A stretch of 64,000 bases of DNA, taken from the NCBI RefSeq assembly GCF_023343835.1, contig NC_064434.1, positions 9,963,505 to 10,027,504 on the forward strand, written 5' to 3'. This DNA is from Lagopus muta (taxonomy: Eukaryota > Chordata > Aves > Galliformes > Phasianidae). The notes beneath the pieces are model-generated. The model was not told where the DNA came from. It was given only the letters and a program-made list of their open reading frames with translations, and searched no databases. The position numbers and the translations under genes were made by a program. Below, piece after piece: positions 13,295 to 27,700 of this stretch. Numbering within the stretch: position 1 is the stretch's first letter; each line of letters starts with the position of its first letter.

Positions 13295-16200
13295 ACGTAG
13301 GAAAATAATCCTACTGCCCTAGCAGGAAAATCACAATGTGTAGTAGGCATTCCATGTTGGAATTTGAACAATGCATTTCTACCTCTTCTTCACCTCTTGC
13401 ATTCAAGAGAAAAAGGAGGCTGCATTATTATCCTGGAAAACTTTAACACTTGTACTGGAAACTTCATGCTGTCTGCTCAAAGCACACAGAATTTTATAAC
13501 CTGAAATGCAACAACTGCAAAAATATTGCAGCCAATAGAGGGGAATTACCTAGTTCTCATCTTGACACAGACCAATATAGCCATTGTGGAGGTAAAAACT
13601 GATACCTCAAGGAAAGATACATGACTGAGGTGGCTACAGAATTCTGCTTCAGGAGAGCTAATTTTGCAAAGTTGACAAGAATTATGGATGTAAATCAGCT
13701 GTAGAAAACAATGTTTAAAAGAAGACGATCAGGAAGTGTTTAAAATATTTTCACTCATCCCAGATTCACAGCTTCAAACTTAGAAGATGTTAATGGTGAT
13801 AAAATAATCTAATAGGGGAGAAATAATGGCATTACAAATATGAAAATTTAGACCAGTTTATAAGGAAAATGAATGAGGGTAAAACCAGCAACAAAATATA
13901 GCATTAGATGAGAAATTGTGTCAAAAATGATGAAAGAAATCAAAGTATGCAAGCAGGAACAAACACTTTGCCAAATCAGATAAATACATGTGTTGTAGAG
14001 TATTGCTACAATATTTGTGAAGGAGATTGTTGACAAGAATCAGGTTTGATGTGTGATTGGATGGACAGTTAATAGCAAAAAGCTCTTCAATTTATTAGAC
14101 CTGGTGGCTGAAAATAAAAAACAAGCTCAGCCTTGAAACAAAATGGATGTTTTAGTATATTGTGAGTTAATGGATCACTGAAACAGCTTGCCAAGTTTGC
14201 TTTGTGTTACCTATGACCCTGGAAAGCATTAAATTTTAACAATAAGTTTTTTTTCCTAGTTAAATAAATAAATAAATAATGAAAACTTACTGTTCATTCA
14301 TTTAGCCAATGTAGCTAGTCATCTATCACCTCACATTCTAATGACTGGAGCTAATGGTTTTACTCTGTTAATGGTATTCGCTATTATACATTTCCAATCG
14401 TTTACCCTAAGATGTTGATGCATGCCCACTGTTGAAGTTGGTAATAGTTGTACAAAGTTATTTCAGACAGTATTTTCTCCAGAAAGTTTGCAGAAAACAT
14501 GAATCCAGAGTGACAAATGCATAAGAGGATAATCCTCAGAAACAAGTTGCTCTGTAGCCTAAATCTGCCAATGAGCACATGGTGTTCTTCTGAATAGAAA
14601 TTTAGAGTGACCAGCACGGCTTAGAGCAAAAGTGATGTATTCTGTCACCCAGTTTTCTCCTTGTCCCTAACAGAAACTGTCCATAGTCTCTCCCTGTACT
14701 GAATGGCAGTGGGACTGAACTAATGTTTGGAATTACCTGTGGTGTGTCAGTGTTACCCATTATTACTTGAATGAACTGATAGCTTAGGTACTTTGGATGG
14801 TTCTGAATTTTTGATGCAAGTCTCATTCACAGAGGAAGAATGAAGAATCATCAGGGAGAGGTATTTAGGGAGGACAAAATCTTCTATCTCCAAGCTGATG
14901 CTAGCAGAGAAGAAAAGAGTACTGAGAGTCCTCCTGATGTTCAGTATGGATAGCACCAGTGTGGGAAGAGAAAGCTGAAGGATGCTGGGTGTGCTGGAAA
15001 CAAGGTATAACAGAAGATGTGGACAAAGCAGCTGCCTCCAGGAATGGAGGAATGGAATGTGGGAGTTTCTTCCTCTGAGTGATTCTGGAGGATACCAGCG
15101 CAGGTAAAGGAAATGAATTATCTGATGTAGCTCCTTACTCTGTTCAAATAAAAGTGAACTTTACACTAAAGATATAATTCTTAGTCCTTTTAGATAAGGT
15201 TCTCCCTCAAATCCTTCCTAACTGCAGCAGCTCATGCAGTCCCTCTATGCCCCAGTGCAAACTCCCTTTGTGTATGTGCAGTTGTTTCTGTGACAGTGCT
15301 CTCAACCATGAAGTTCTTGTTTTGTGGGGGAAAAAATAACTGTTTTCTATAAAACAAGATAATTCACAGATACACTTTATAACAAAGCCACATAAATCAC
15401 TGCAGTAGCAAAAGTTAATCAAGTCCAGAGGAGGTGAAGGTGTGAATAGAGGGGAACAAGGTAGGAAGGGATAGAAATTGAAAGGGATCTTTTAACCCAA
15501 CTTTGCCAAGAACAATTTCATAACACAAGCTTCTCCACAATTTGTTTTTCCCCCTCTCTTTCTGTCATGTGGATATGTGTACGTACATACTCTTCTAAAA
15601 AAATAATGTTCAGCACAGCCTTCCTCCAAAACAGTTCGAATTCCTTAGTGGCCTTGGGTGTGCCTTTGTTTCAGTTTGAATACTGCTATCATATAAATGA
15701 GACTGTTTCTGCTATCTTAAATGAAGAGTGACGGTCACGCCCAGAAGTTCCAACTAGATTTAACCCAGCCTATACAGTATTAATCCTAGATCACAACCAT
15801 AAGTTTCTGCATATGTTTCAAATAAGAGAAACTAGTGTAAACCCAGCACAGTTTTACAAGACGTTGTTCTAGTTCACGAGTGGATAAACTGCAGTTTCAA
15901 AAGCTATTTTAGCTTGAACAGGAAACCAAATTATAATAAAAATGACATGCAAATCCTGTTTTCACTATAATACTTAAAGCAATGGAAGAGTAAATTGAGT
16001 TTATCACAGCACCCTGCAGTTAGCCCCTTGATGGCAATGTCAGCCCCTTATCCACACCATGATCGGGTACAGAAGTTGAAAACCCTTCACCAGTCCTAAA
16101 ATAGCTTTCATCTAAAGGAAGAGCTTTCAAAGAAAGAGTGGAGGAAATGCTGCAGTAGAATCTTTACAGCAGTTCCAGAGATAAAGTTTCTTTAGCAAGC

Positions 16201-19200
16201 AAAGATCTCTGCATATGCCACTCCTCGTTTTTCTTGTGCCTAATATCAGTTAACTGCCAGTGCCACTAACTTATTAAGACTTTATGCACTTATTTTTAGA
16301 ATAGCCTTTTTGTCAGTTTTCCTTGATTAAAATAGAGGCTATATTTTACAGGTATAGTTTCTGGAGTATACATTATACAAAACATAGTAGTAAAGAAAAT
16401 AAGGTATAGACATCACAATATTTAAGTCACATGTGTATTCCTACATTTTTAAGATACTTTGTATTCCCCCTTATTTCTGAATATGGAATCTTTTTTGGAC
16501 TGTTGATATCCCTGAAAAGAGCTGATATAGCTTGAAAAAAAACAACACAGATTAAATATATTGTAGTGATACCATAGTGTTCAGGACAATTTAATCTTGC
16601 TCTTGGTGGAATTCTATTTATTTTCATGTCCCTATTATTCAGAAGAGGTAGAATTCAGAGGAAGCCACTATCAGTAGCTGATGCATACGCAAAAGTGAGA
16701 TGGAGTACAATTTTCAAGAAGCTATCCAAGAGCAGGGCAAGGTGATGTGGTAATGACTACTGGTTTAAATATTTTGCCCTTTTAAATGCTGATGATCAAA
16801 GATTCACAGCACTGGTTATCTAAGGATCAGACATCTCATGTTACTTTAGCTAGATTGTTTGCTGAACGATTTGAATTTCTCCCACCATCCCTAATCTTTC
16901 TTCTTGTGTTAAGGTATTGATTTCAGCTTTCAGAACAGTGGACAAAATATTGAAGAGATACACCAGTGCAATGTTGATTTCCAGCATAAACTCCTCACTC
17001 TGACTTTCCTGAAACATCTAGTTGACAGGTATGATATCTACATTTTAATTATTTCATTGCTGAGTGATTTAGCAGGAGTAGCCTGTTAGTGCAGTAATGC
17101 TATACTTCACATCATCACTCTCCTGATCTTCAGCACTCACACATGTTCTCCCAAACCTCATTTTTCCACTTCAGCGATGAACTCGTGCTCTTATGAGTTC
17201 AAAATGGTAAGCACATTCCACATGGAAATTGCAGGAGCAGCATAATGTTACACTTAGTATCCGAATAAACAACACCAGGACTTTATTACAGATTGCATTG
17301 TTCATTTTACATTGTCATGAAAAGTTATTCAGTTTAAGTGAATCTGTCACATAATTTCCAGTCTCCTGCTCCAGAACACTGGAGAATCCAAACACTTTAT
17401 TTCAGAATTTAGGTCCAGCTTCCCATCAAGTGTTTAGGTCTTGAAGCACACTGAAAACTGGAGACCTTGGGCAGCTTGTCAGTGCTGTGGTAGCAGATAT
17501 GGGAGGCCAAGAGGGGTTTTTATTGTTTTGTTTCTTTCTTATTTTTTTCTTTTTTTTTTCTTCCAGCTGTGTTTGGCAAGAAGAGCACAACCTTTCATGT
17601 CATATGTGATCCCTGTTCAAGTTATCCATACTTTTCTTACCACAAGGTTGCATTACTCTAATGCACTCCGTGTGAGGCTACATCTTGAGGCCATTTGGCA
17701 ACTGAATCTAACGTGCACAATTCAACCACCTGTTTATTAAGTGGAGCATCATGCAGAGAGGACATTTAAAAAAAAACACATCCCAATCTCCAAAAACTGC
17801 AGTGGCTGCCAATAAATTTCTGGGCTGAGTTCAAGGTGTTGGTTTTAGCTTATAAAGACTTAAGTGGTTTGGGAGTTGGTTACCTGAGAGACTGACTTTC
17901 TTTCCTCATGAAGCAGTGCTTTAAAAATTGATATGAGAGGAGGAATCTGAACTGGTAACTCTCAAGTATAATAAGAGAGCTGGCAGCACTTTTGTGTGGA
18001 AAGCTCTCTGCAGTGCATGTGCATTATAAGTTTATCTATTGTGAAATGTCTCTGTTCATGGAAGAATTTGAAACTAGCATGCCAGTCTGGATCTGAATCA
18101 GGGCTAGAAACACTCATGCAGGTATCTATTGTTATATGCTGATTTTTTCCTTATCTAACTACGGTTGCTATTTACATTGCTGAACCTTAGAAATATAATC
18201 TGGCATTCTAAATTAAACCTGATGTTAACAGCTGCTAGCCTAGCTATGGCTTCAGTTTGGCATTCTAGCTCAGCATTCACTTTTGAGGCATAGGACGCTG
18301 TTAACTGAATACATAGGATGGTACAGAACCTGCACAGTTACCTGAAGAAATCAGATTTTAAAATCAATCTTACATTACGAAGATTGCAAACTTTGACAGT
18401 AACACTTTTATTTGCTGCATGCTCACAGTCCTTTTCTCATCTGCCTCCAGTATTCAAGCTACCAGAATTTGTAAGTGCTCCCAACTGTGATATTCAACAT
18501 GTTATGAACCGTAGCTGTTTCCCACCATGGCACTTGCACTGTCTGTCACCTGAACAATCAAAGAGTTGGAATTATTTTGACTCCAAAATGCTTCTCTTTT
18601 GGGAATGACGAGGCCTTGTGCTGAAATACCTTTCAAGCATCACCGAACATAATCACTTATCTCATGGTGAGTTCTACCAGTAATATCAGCAGAGGTTCAT
18701 GGTTCATGAAATAGAGATATTTTGATAATTACGAAACATACAAATTCTGCCAGCTGTACCAACAGAAATGGGGATGCCTGTGATCTATCCTAATGGGACA
18801 TTCAGATGCAGTACACTTCAACTGTTAATAATTCAGAGGATATTTCAGCCCCATCAGTGCTAGCAAACCAAACATCTCTGCTAAACATTTACAAGATTTA
18901 ATGCCACACTTTGAATACATTGATATTTTCCATAGGAGTATGTGATACTCAGATGGAAGTCCAGATTATCCTCCTAATGCCTGATTGGGAACAAATAGAA
19001 TAGGAAGAAGGCTCTCTCTTTCCTCTATTACGTGTTTCCTGTAGCACTACTGTTACGGCTACTTCTGTTTAAGTGATGTAATTGGCTTGCAGATGCCATT
19101 TTGATGTTTGTTCTTTTTAATAATTATTTTATTTTTTCCTTCGTTCTATGAATAATTGAGATTGCATTTATTCATATTTCAAAGGATTTGAAAAAATACG

Positions 19201-19987
19201 GCACTTAGCTTCAGTCTTGTATTTGCCTGAAGATTGCACCTTTCCTGTTATTTATCACATAAGGCTTTGGAGCATGAGCAAAGTTCAACTAACATCAGTC
19301 ATGCAGGGAATATGGAGCAGAAGCAGTATACTCAGAACAAATCCGCTTGTATTAAGTAGTGATTAATTGGCAATCTTACTTATTTACTTATACTCACCTC
19401 CTCAGTTTTGTTTATATTGCTGAAACCTATAGCCACAACTGAGATTGTGTTGACAATTACTATTCAGGTATTATACTTTAAGGATTTTATTTGTCTTGGC
19501 AAAAAATGAAAGCCTTTAAGCCACAGAAATTAACTGATGATTCGACATCACATTCAAACCAAATATACCTTTATTTTTGTCTTTGAAAGAACTGCACTTT
19601 CATACAATAAAAAAACAAACAGTTTCTCAAATTTTAAATATTGTCAGAAATGAGAAGCTTGATAGTGTTTTGTTACTTTTTTTGGTTGGCTGGTTGGTTG
19701 GTTGTTTTTTTTTTTTTTTTTTTTCCTGTGAATATGCAACAAGAAAAAATTAAAATATTTTTATTGCTTTATGAAATACTTTTTCAGTGTTTTATTAAAT
19801 TCAAATTCAGTGCAGTGAAAACTCTGATCAGTTGTGAGCTACATTTTTCAAATGTTTTGATTAACTATTCTCTTGCTCCTCAAAATCTTTTGTTGTATAC
19901 TGTTGATGTCCACAGCAAGGTGTTTTTTATTAATAATGCACAAAATTTCCTGATCAGTGCAAAGCATTCTGCCTGAATAACAAAATC

Positions 19988-20375
19988 TTAGAATCATAGG
20001 ATGACAAAGGTTGGAAAAGGCCTCTGGGATCATTCAGTCCAACTTTCCTCCTACCACCAATATTTCCCCACTAAACCATGCACCTCAGTACAAAACATCT
20101 CAAAGTTCCTTGAACATCTAAAGGTATAGTGACTCAACCACCCCCCAGGGCAGCCCATTCCGAAGCATGACCACTCTTTCAGAGGATACATTTTTCCTAG
20201 TATCCAGCCTGAACCTTGGCTCAATTTGAGGCCATCTCATCTCATCCTATTGGTAATTACATGGGAGAAGAGATTGAACTCAATCTTACGTTAACCTCCT
20301 TTCAGGAGTTGTAGAGAACTACAAGGTCTCCCCTGAGCCTCCTTGCCTCCAGAAGATTCTCTTCTCAGATGCATG
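19988..20375 (-). mobile_element. CR1 LINE 3' fragment
   Basis: AGAATCATAGGATGACAAAG opens the copy, followed by CAGTCCAAC, CAGGGCAGCCCATTCC and CTCATCTCATCCTAT, the reverse complement of CR1 3' sequence. It extends into the antisense of the end of the reverse transcriptase frame (GGTCTCCCCTGAGCCTCC). Much diverged. Confidence 0.88.
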
Positions 20376-22397
20376 TCATTTTTTTATACTTACCATTGAT
20401 CAGTCTGACTGCCTCCTGCAGTAGCACAAGTTACATCTTTTCTCTCCTCTTCCTTAAGAATGCACCTCCCTGACTTTATCAGAATTTCTCTTTCACAGAA
20501 TTCTCTTCTTGCCCTACTCCTCCTTCATACTTCTATATAGTTCCTTACTGTAAGTTGCTGTGCTGTATGTGAATATGTTGATTTGACTACTCATACTCCC
20601 AAAGGAAATTTTGGTAAGCTCCTGGGAAATTCACCAAGAAAAAAATAGCCTTATTGCAGGTAACTGCACTAAGCATTTTTAAGGCATTCATCTGGAGTTC
20701 ATTAAGTGGAAGGAATTTCCCCAAGTCGACTTCTTTCTCCCAGAAACGAGCCTGGGTAAACTTGTTTATTCCTTGATAGCAGGAGTAGAACGTTGATTCA
20801 GGTGTCTCAAACTTGAAATTTGGGATTACCTGTTAGTCAGGATGATATGTTTCTGTCCTGCTTGTAAGTATGCCAGGAGGTCAAGTCTAATGCTACAGTC
20901 CATACATCATTGGATCCTTCTTTTCTTGTGAACAGCAACTGAGACTTAATGATGAGACTTTTTTCTTTTTCTTTTTCTTTTTCTTTTTCTTTTTCTTTTT
21001 CTTTTTCTTTTTCTTTTTCTTTTTCTTTTTCTTTTTCTTTTTCTTTTTCTTTTTCTTTTTCTTTTTCTTTTTCTTTTTCTTTTTCTTTTTCTTTTTCTTT
21101 TTCTTTCTTTCCCTTTTTCTTTTCCTTTTTCTTTTTCTTTTCCTTTTCCTTTTCCTTTTCCTTTTCCTTTTTCTTTCCTTTTTTTTTAACTAAATAAATA
21201 AAGTTAAATAAACAAATTTTAAATGTGTGTACCAGAACAACAAACAAGTGCATCACAGAGATGGAAAGTAATTGGAACATATTCTGCAAATGAGGCATTA
21301 TGGACAATACAGACTCTGTTAACATTGTCTGTCATTTCTGATAGGATTTTCTTCAAGGTGTGAGGGATTTTAAGAAAAGCAGATGCTGAGGGTCTCATAG
21401 ATCGCTTCTTGTCTAAACTTCCTAAACGTGTCAGTCAGACTGTGAAAATATAGCTCCCAGTGTGCAAAGAACAAACCATTCTTTTTACATATGGTTGCTA
21501 GAATTGATGGGACACCTGTGGGCTCTAGTGGGTAAGAGTATGACTTAAAGAAAGTAGGATGTTGACTTCAGATAATTAGTTTTTTACTTGTGTAGAAATT
21601 ACCTAAGATGAAGCATCAAGAATATATGGCAGTAATCTCCAGTATTGTGCTCCCCAGTAGTCAACATGCTCTTAGACTCTTAAAAAGTTTGCAGTTTATG
21701 AAAAACATTTAAGTGTTTCTGTTACACATTTTGGTTGCCATGTTAACTTGGCTTCCATCAGACTGCAACAAACCCAAAACACCTCCTTACATACTTGCTT
21801 TATGACATTTTATTAGAATGCCAATATAACAGTTTTATAGTAAATGTAGGATATGGCAGGAGACTAAAATAACACCGTATTCTCTGAACACTTTAATCTA
21901 GGTTTAATAATTTTAGGGTTTTTAGACGTTTGTAACTTAACCTGTGGGCATAATCTAGTAGTAACTGTGCTTGAGAGAAGTTATGAGCACTGCACTCTGA
22001 GATTACAGTGGCTCAAATAACATAGTGGTTCCAAGGGAAACTAAATCTTTTTAAAACCCCTCAAACATCAGTTTAAACTGTTAACTTTAATTTTATTTTA
22101 AATTCATGTTAGAGTAATTGCATCAAGCTGGGATTATGTGCTTTCTCTGATTCTGTTTTAAAGCACTTCTGCCTATTTTAACCATTTCTTGTACAGGCAA
22201 CTCTCGTTTATTGGGAATTTCTCCCTCACCAAGTATATTCAGTTTAAGTGATATCTTTTTCAAGTGATGAGAGCTTTGATGTATAATAATTGGTGGCATG
22301 TGTGATTTATGCTTTCTCAAAGGATGGGTGTAATGCTTACTACTGCTAAAGATCAATTTATTTGTATTTTGGTGGATGGTTTTTCCATTAAAAATAA
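20376..22397. other. Intergenic stretch around a pyrimidine hexamer repeat
   Basis: Apart from the hexamer repeat at 20959-21188, the sequence is unremarkable AT-rich DNA with no gene seen. Confidence 0.55.
20959..21188 (+). repeat. (TTTTTC)n tract grading into (TTTTCC)n
   Basis: About 150 bases of regular TTTTTC hexamers are followed, after 21105, by less regular units and then TTTTCC hexamers ending in a T run. The + strand is pure pyrimidine over most of it. It produces spurious Lys-Glu and Phe-Ser frames on the two strands. Confidence 0.95.
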
Positions 22398-22655
22398 ATC
22401 ATAGAATCATTAAGGTTGGAGAAGAACTATAAGATTACCTAGTCCAACCAACCACCCATCACCACCATACCCACTAACCATGCCCTTAAGTACCACATCT
22501 ACATGTTTCATGAATACCTCAATACCTCTCTGGGCAGCCTGTGCCAGTGCCTCATCACCACTTTCTGAGACAAATTTTTTCCTAATATCCAATCTGCATC
22601 TCTTCCAGTTCAGCTTGAGGACATTATCTCTCATCCTATTTCTGTGAACTGGGAC
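22398..22655 (-). mobile_element. CR1 LINE 3' fragment
   Basis: TCATAGAATCATTAAGGTTGG, CTAGTCCAACCAACCACCC and CTCTGGGCAGCCTGTGCC are typical CR1 3' sequence on the minus strand. 5'-truncated, no coding part of note. Confidence 0.9.
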
Positions 22656-24611
22656 ATCAATATTGAACCTCATTATAGAGAAGATTACTGTTTTTTACTG
22701 ATTCAGATATATATTCTTATTAAACATAAAGTGAGAATGGAAAAGAAAAAGTTTTTACAAGTTTTTCATGTCAATATTTGTCCATGTTGTGGTACTTAAC
22801 TCTACACACCTAATAAGAGTTTGATGTAGAAATTGTTGGACAAGCAGTTCTGAGAATTATACATCCTCCTTGGCCAAACTATTTATAGTTCCAGGGAACT
22901 AGAATGGTTCTGTGAATTAATCCAGGACTCAAAATAAATCACAAAGACAACAACAACAACAACAACAAAACAACCCAAAAGCTCTATTGCCTTTGTTTTA
23001 CAACAGGGAACATTAAGGGGAAAGCTAAAACCAAAAATGTCACAGAAGGAGTCAACAGAGAATGTGTCCTGATGGCTGAGCATCATGAGAAAAAATCCCA
23101 TCTCAAAGAGATTGAGAAGCCTGCAGCAAGAAAAACAATAATAAATCTGTGTGAATGTTGGTATATACCATACATTTATCTATTGATTTTAATCATGACT
23201 GCCTCCCTGTTGAATAAAACCATTTTGTAAAGGGCAGAGCCTCAGAACCTAGAAAGACTTCTTTCAACAAAGGAAGGCAAGAAACCTCATTTGTGCTAAC
23301 AGCAAAAAGGATGTAGCACCAGGGAAATCTGAGTCCATGGAATGGGAATAAAAAACAGCAGACTGGTACTGTGCCCCAGCATTGAGCATACTGTGTGTAT
23401 AGGAGGTACATAGCTAAACTTTTGTCCATTTTGTCAGTCCTGGCTAACCACATCTCATTCATCTTCATTTTACTTGGAAAAGAATTAATGTATGAGACAT
23501 ATCCTTCAAGGAAAGCAAGATAAAATACCGATAGTGAAACTCCTGAAATATATCTTGAAAGCTTTGATCAGCGATTCCCAAAGTATTCAACAAAGGCAAC
23601 TGTATTTTCTGATACCAACACTTACTCGCAGATCACTGAAAGGACAGTTGGATATTGTATATAATGTGCATGACATTTACAGTATATAAACTATACATAT
23701 ATATAGTACTCTTCTGTTTGGTTTATGTGGTTGTTTACCATCTCAGGAAACAAGCTAGATAAGAGGGTGCAGAAGCAGCAGATTGCCTACAGTCTGTGGG
23801 TCCCACAGAGCTGTAGGACATTTAGGGAAAAGGATAGAGGAAATAGAAGAGCCTTGCTATAATTTGATTTACTGGTACAAATTTACCATTCATTTAGTGT
23901 CTTGCACATAGAAGTGTTATGCTTTAGATTCTTCCTGCCTGGGATTTCTTACAGCTTGTGGGTATTCTCCCCAGGTGCTCAGCTAAGATAATTAAGGATA
24001 TATCATGCAAGTATAAGCCATGTATCCATGAGTTCTGTCCTCAGATACTAAAGGATTTACTATGACTTATTTATATTTGCTGAGAGGTGTTTATTCTGGT
24101 TAATGATGGACATTTATTATAGTACTGCATTACTTTTAACTAACTTGCTTTTCTGTGGAACTCATGGCCTCAGAAAAAAGTACCCTGTGGTCCTGTACAT
24201 AAGTGACTACAAAAACACTGTTCTCTGTGTAAAGTTTCTTGGACTAAGAAATGAAATAAAGAAAAACAAAACAACCCCCCTCCTCCTCCCTCCCCCTCCA
24301 AAATGTAAAAAAAAAAACCAAAAAACAAAAAAACAACCCAACAACCAAACACTATGAGGAAGTTGGCTTCTCCTTTTACCACATCCGGAATTTATAACTT
24401 CCCTCCATACCACAGAACCAGTTTGAGGTTTCTCAGAAGCTTACTTCAAATGAGACGAGTCATTTCAAAGATGAGAATGGGCAGCTCTGCCGAAGGAACA
24501 AATGGAGTTGAACACAAAGCAGGGGAAGAAGAAAGCTCTGATGGCTGGGCTCTGCCAGAAAGGTAGAATGACCATTACCTTTTTTTATCTGTTTCCAGTC
24601 TTCAGCTTGAA
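22656..24611. other. Intergenic, low-complexity A/C-rich patch near right end
   Basis: A (CAA)n run lies at 22948-22968. At about 24250-24352 the + strand is almost free of G and T, made of A and C runs. No gene recognised. Confidence 0.5.
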
Positions 24612-24722
24612 GGACCAGGGTCTGAGCAACCTGATCTACCTGCGTATGTCCCTGTTCATTGAAGGGGAGTTGGACTAGACAGCCTTTAGTGGCCCCTTCC
24701 AACTGAAACAACTCTATGATTC
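24612..24722 (+). mobile_element. CR1 LINE 3' fragment, short
   Basis: GGGGAGTTGGACTAGACAGC and CCCCTTCCAACTGAAACAAC, ending CTCTATGATTC, match the extreme 3' end of CR1 in sense direction. Only about 110 bp is recognisable. Confidence 0.8.
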
Positions 24723-27700
24723 AACTGCCCTAAATAGTCACCCACTATTTGCAGTTAAAGTCACCTCTGTCCTTAAGGCTGTGAACACTCACCTGAACTT
24801 TTGTACCCTGGCCGAACTGGGGGATCTATCAAAAAATAACCTATTGGTAGTATGACCAGCAAGGCAGGAATTAGACCACTCTTTTTGTGCATGAAAGCAT
24901 TGTATCCTCTTCTTCCTGATTTATAACAGGAATCTGAATCACTGTATTTCACTCCAGGGAGGAGGCACCTTTGCTCTGTAGGTGAATGTGGGCTGAGGCT
25001 CTCTCTGTTTGATAAAGAATTCTGGTTTGGGTCATTAACTTGGCCTGTGTATTAACTTGAAAAAGCTGGGCCCCAGACCCTCCTCCAAGAAACACTTTTT
25101 AAAGAGTCTGGGAGCTGTGTATGCGTGTGGAAGAGATATGTAAACAAGGAGACATTTTACCAACAAAAACCTGGATTTCTCCAGGTTTCACCCCGTAAGG
25201 CACCTTGGAGCAACAGCTGGATTTAGGTGTCAAAAGCGGTAGTAAGACACCTGACTCTTTTTCTGGATTATTCATCACTTTTATTCCTCCCAGTTTCTTT
25301 GAATTTCCGCTCTTACTGGAAAATCTATATGTTACAAATAAGCCTATCCTCAGCAGCTGGAAGTATGTTAAAGAACACTTGCTCTGCACTACTTCAGGTC
25401 TCAATAAAGCCACTGATCCAAGAAAAAGAAGCCTATAAACTCTAATACTGGCAGGTGAAGAGCTTTTCACTGAATCTTGTCTCACAGCACAAATTTTGGC
25501 TGTTGTGTATTCCTCCATTGCTATGTGTATGTATGAGCTGGCCTCTAATTCAAGTATTGTCCAACCAGTCTACAAGACAAAAAGCTGTCAGCTTCAGTAG
25601 GTGTGGAAACAGCCTAAAACAAATGTAATTCCTCAACGTGTCTGCAGTTTCTTCATTGCTTTAGCAGAAACACTCTGCCAAAGATAGCCCACTAGAGGCA
25701 AAGAGCAAGAAACAAATAATTATTGTAGGGTAGTGAACATGGCAGTGCAAAGAACAAACAGGAGTGGAACAAAGAACAAAACGAAGAGAAGTCTATAACA
25801 GACTCACAACTGAAAAGAAAAAAGTTTTCTTCTCTTGTTGCTGCAGCAAATAAGAGTGACACTCAGGCTCATCACATCTTCATAAGTCTCAGCTAAGGAT
25901 TTTGAATTTCAGTTAACAATTCCAGTTCTATTAATTCCCAAAAGCATATAAAATCAATCATTTGACTTAGAAGTGCTTCTGCAGATAACCAAGATGTACT
26001 CCATATCCTAAATAAGTCTGGCATAAGAACTGCTGATCTGTGGACACAGTGTTTAGAACCTAAATGAGAAAATTATTTTAGCCGTTATATTCAATGCACA
26101 GTTACTTTTCTTAAAACACAGATGAGAACTAGGGGTGTCTTTTTTGCATTGCTTGTAGTTGGAACCCTGGTTCAGACAGTCTGCAGCCTGAAGGAGTCTA
26201 AATCTCCTGTTCCCACTTTGTGGGAAAGCACCCAAAGTATTAGGCATAGAAAGAAGGCAAGGTGTGGTATTTCTGTGCAGCCGCAAACATCATGAAAGCA
26301 TGTGCTAGGATCATTCCCTGTGAACTGTGGAAATCCCTCCTTTTGGTTCCTATTTCTAATACTTATAGGAAATGTTATCTTATTATATTAAGTAGGACTA
26401 AATATAGCCTCTAAGCCAGTGGCACAGGACCAGAATGTGAATCATGTCATGGAAGATACGTGCAATCAGCACAGGGCTAGTGGGCTAGTGAAAGCCCAAA
26501 CTCAAGCTCCAAACCTCAGCCATGACTATGGCCAGTCTATCCACAGGGGCTGTTCCCATCTGCCATGAGAACAGCAAGAGACTCCTCTACTTCAACATCT
26601 TTTTACATCTCCTGTGATTTTATGGTGGCAAAATCTGTGTTACTATTGAGAATGTGAGAGAAGTCTCATGCTACAGCAGGGAATTGGAGATAGGGGTTAA
26701 CATCTCATATGAAGAGAGCTCTATCCCCCCAGGAAATCTGTACCTGCTTAAATGGAAACTGTATAATCAATGAACAGATGGCACAGGAAGGAAATCTGAC
26801 ATGGACTTCTTTTCTTAGAGATGAGATCTATTAAAAAGATTAGCCAGAGCCACTCATCCTCCCATCCCCGACACAAATCCCTTTCAAGAATGAATTCTGC
26901 ACGTTCTGCCCTTATACTGATTAGTTCTGTTTTCATGATGAGTAAATGGTGGTTGTGATCCTTGCCAAAACAAAACCCCTTCAACTGATTGATCTTTAAT
27001 AAAACTTAAAAGGCTCAAGCATGTTCACATGTTATTTGGAAAAATATGGCTAACAGAAGTCACCAAGTTGTAACGTCACCTTCACTTAACTAAACACGAA
27101 ATCGACAGATTTGGTGGGTTTGGGCCAAGTCTTACTAGACAGGATTGTGTACTGTAAAGACTACACCCACTGGTATTACTTGGCAAGGATTCTACAGAGA
27201 AACCATAGATTGAATGAAGATAGGATAAGGCTATCTTTTTTACCACCCGTCATCCTGAAGGCCTGAAGACCACAAGCAATTTGTGAAAATGGTTCTGTGC
27301 CAAATATAGCAGAAGTGTCTTTGTGTGCAGCAGATGCTAAAGGAACATGGTCTAAGGTTAGATGAACAGCACTCCGGAATTGCCTGCTTCTTCCTGCTGT
27401 CTTCAAAACAGCTTACTTGGATGCAAACTTCTACATCACAGATTTCTTAAAATGAGCAAGATGGTGCTCCTTCCTCTTGCCTTTACACATTTCCTTTTCA
27501 AAGCACTGAATTAAATCAATCATATTTTTTGTCATGACCGGTGATCACTTTTTTTGGTAACTCAAATTAAAAAGCAAGCAAACAAAACCAAACATATAAA
27601 AACTTCAAAAATTACCTAATTTCTCCTTTGTACCTGCTTTATTTGGACCACACTAAACCCCACGTATGTATTAGAGTGGTAAAAGCTCATTGTGTATCTC

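Larger units (their letters stand above)
11311..19987. other. Gene desert with a poly(A) run and a hairpin
   Basis: AT-rich sequence without recognisable exons. It contains a 37-base A run (12264-12300), a hairpin (13260-13294), an (AAAT)n-type run near 14266-14279, and an ATGCAAAT octamer near 15949. A GGTT run with long T tract lies at 19684-19724. Confidence 0.55.

Noticed and set aside
20837..21325. Minus-strand frame of 162 residues with a long Lys-Glu repeat
   Set aside because: It is a translation of the TTTTTC hexamer repeat, with no conserved protein context on either side.
25099..25518. 139-residue minus-strand frame in gene desert
   Set aside because: No domain, splice context or family similarity could be recognised, and overlapping frames of 72 to 77 residues are open on the other strand.
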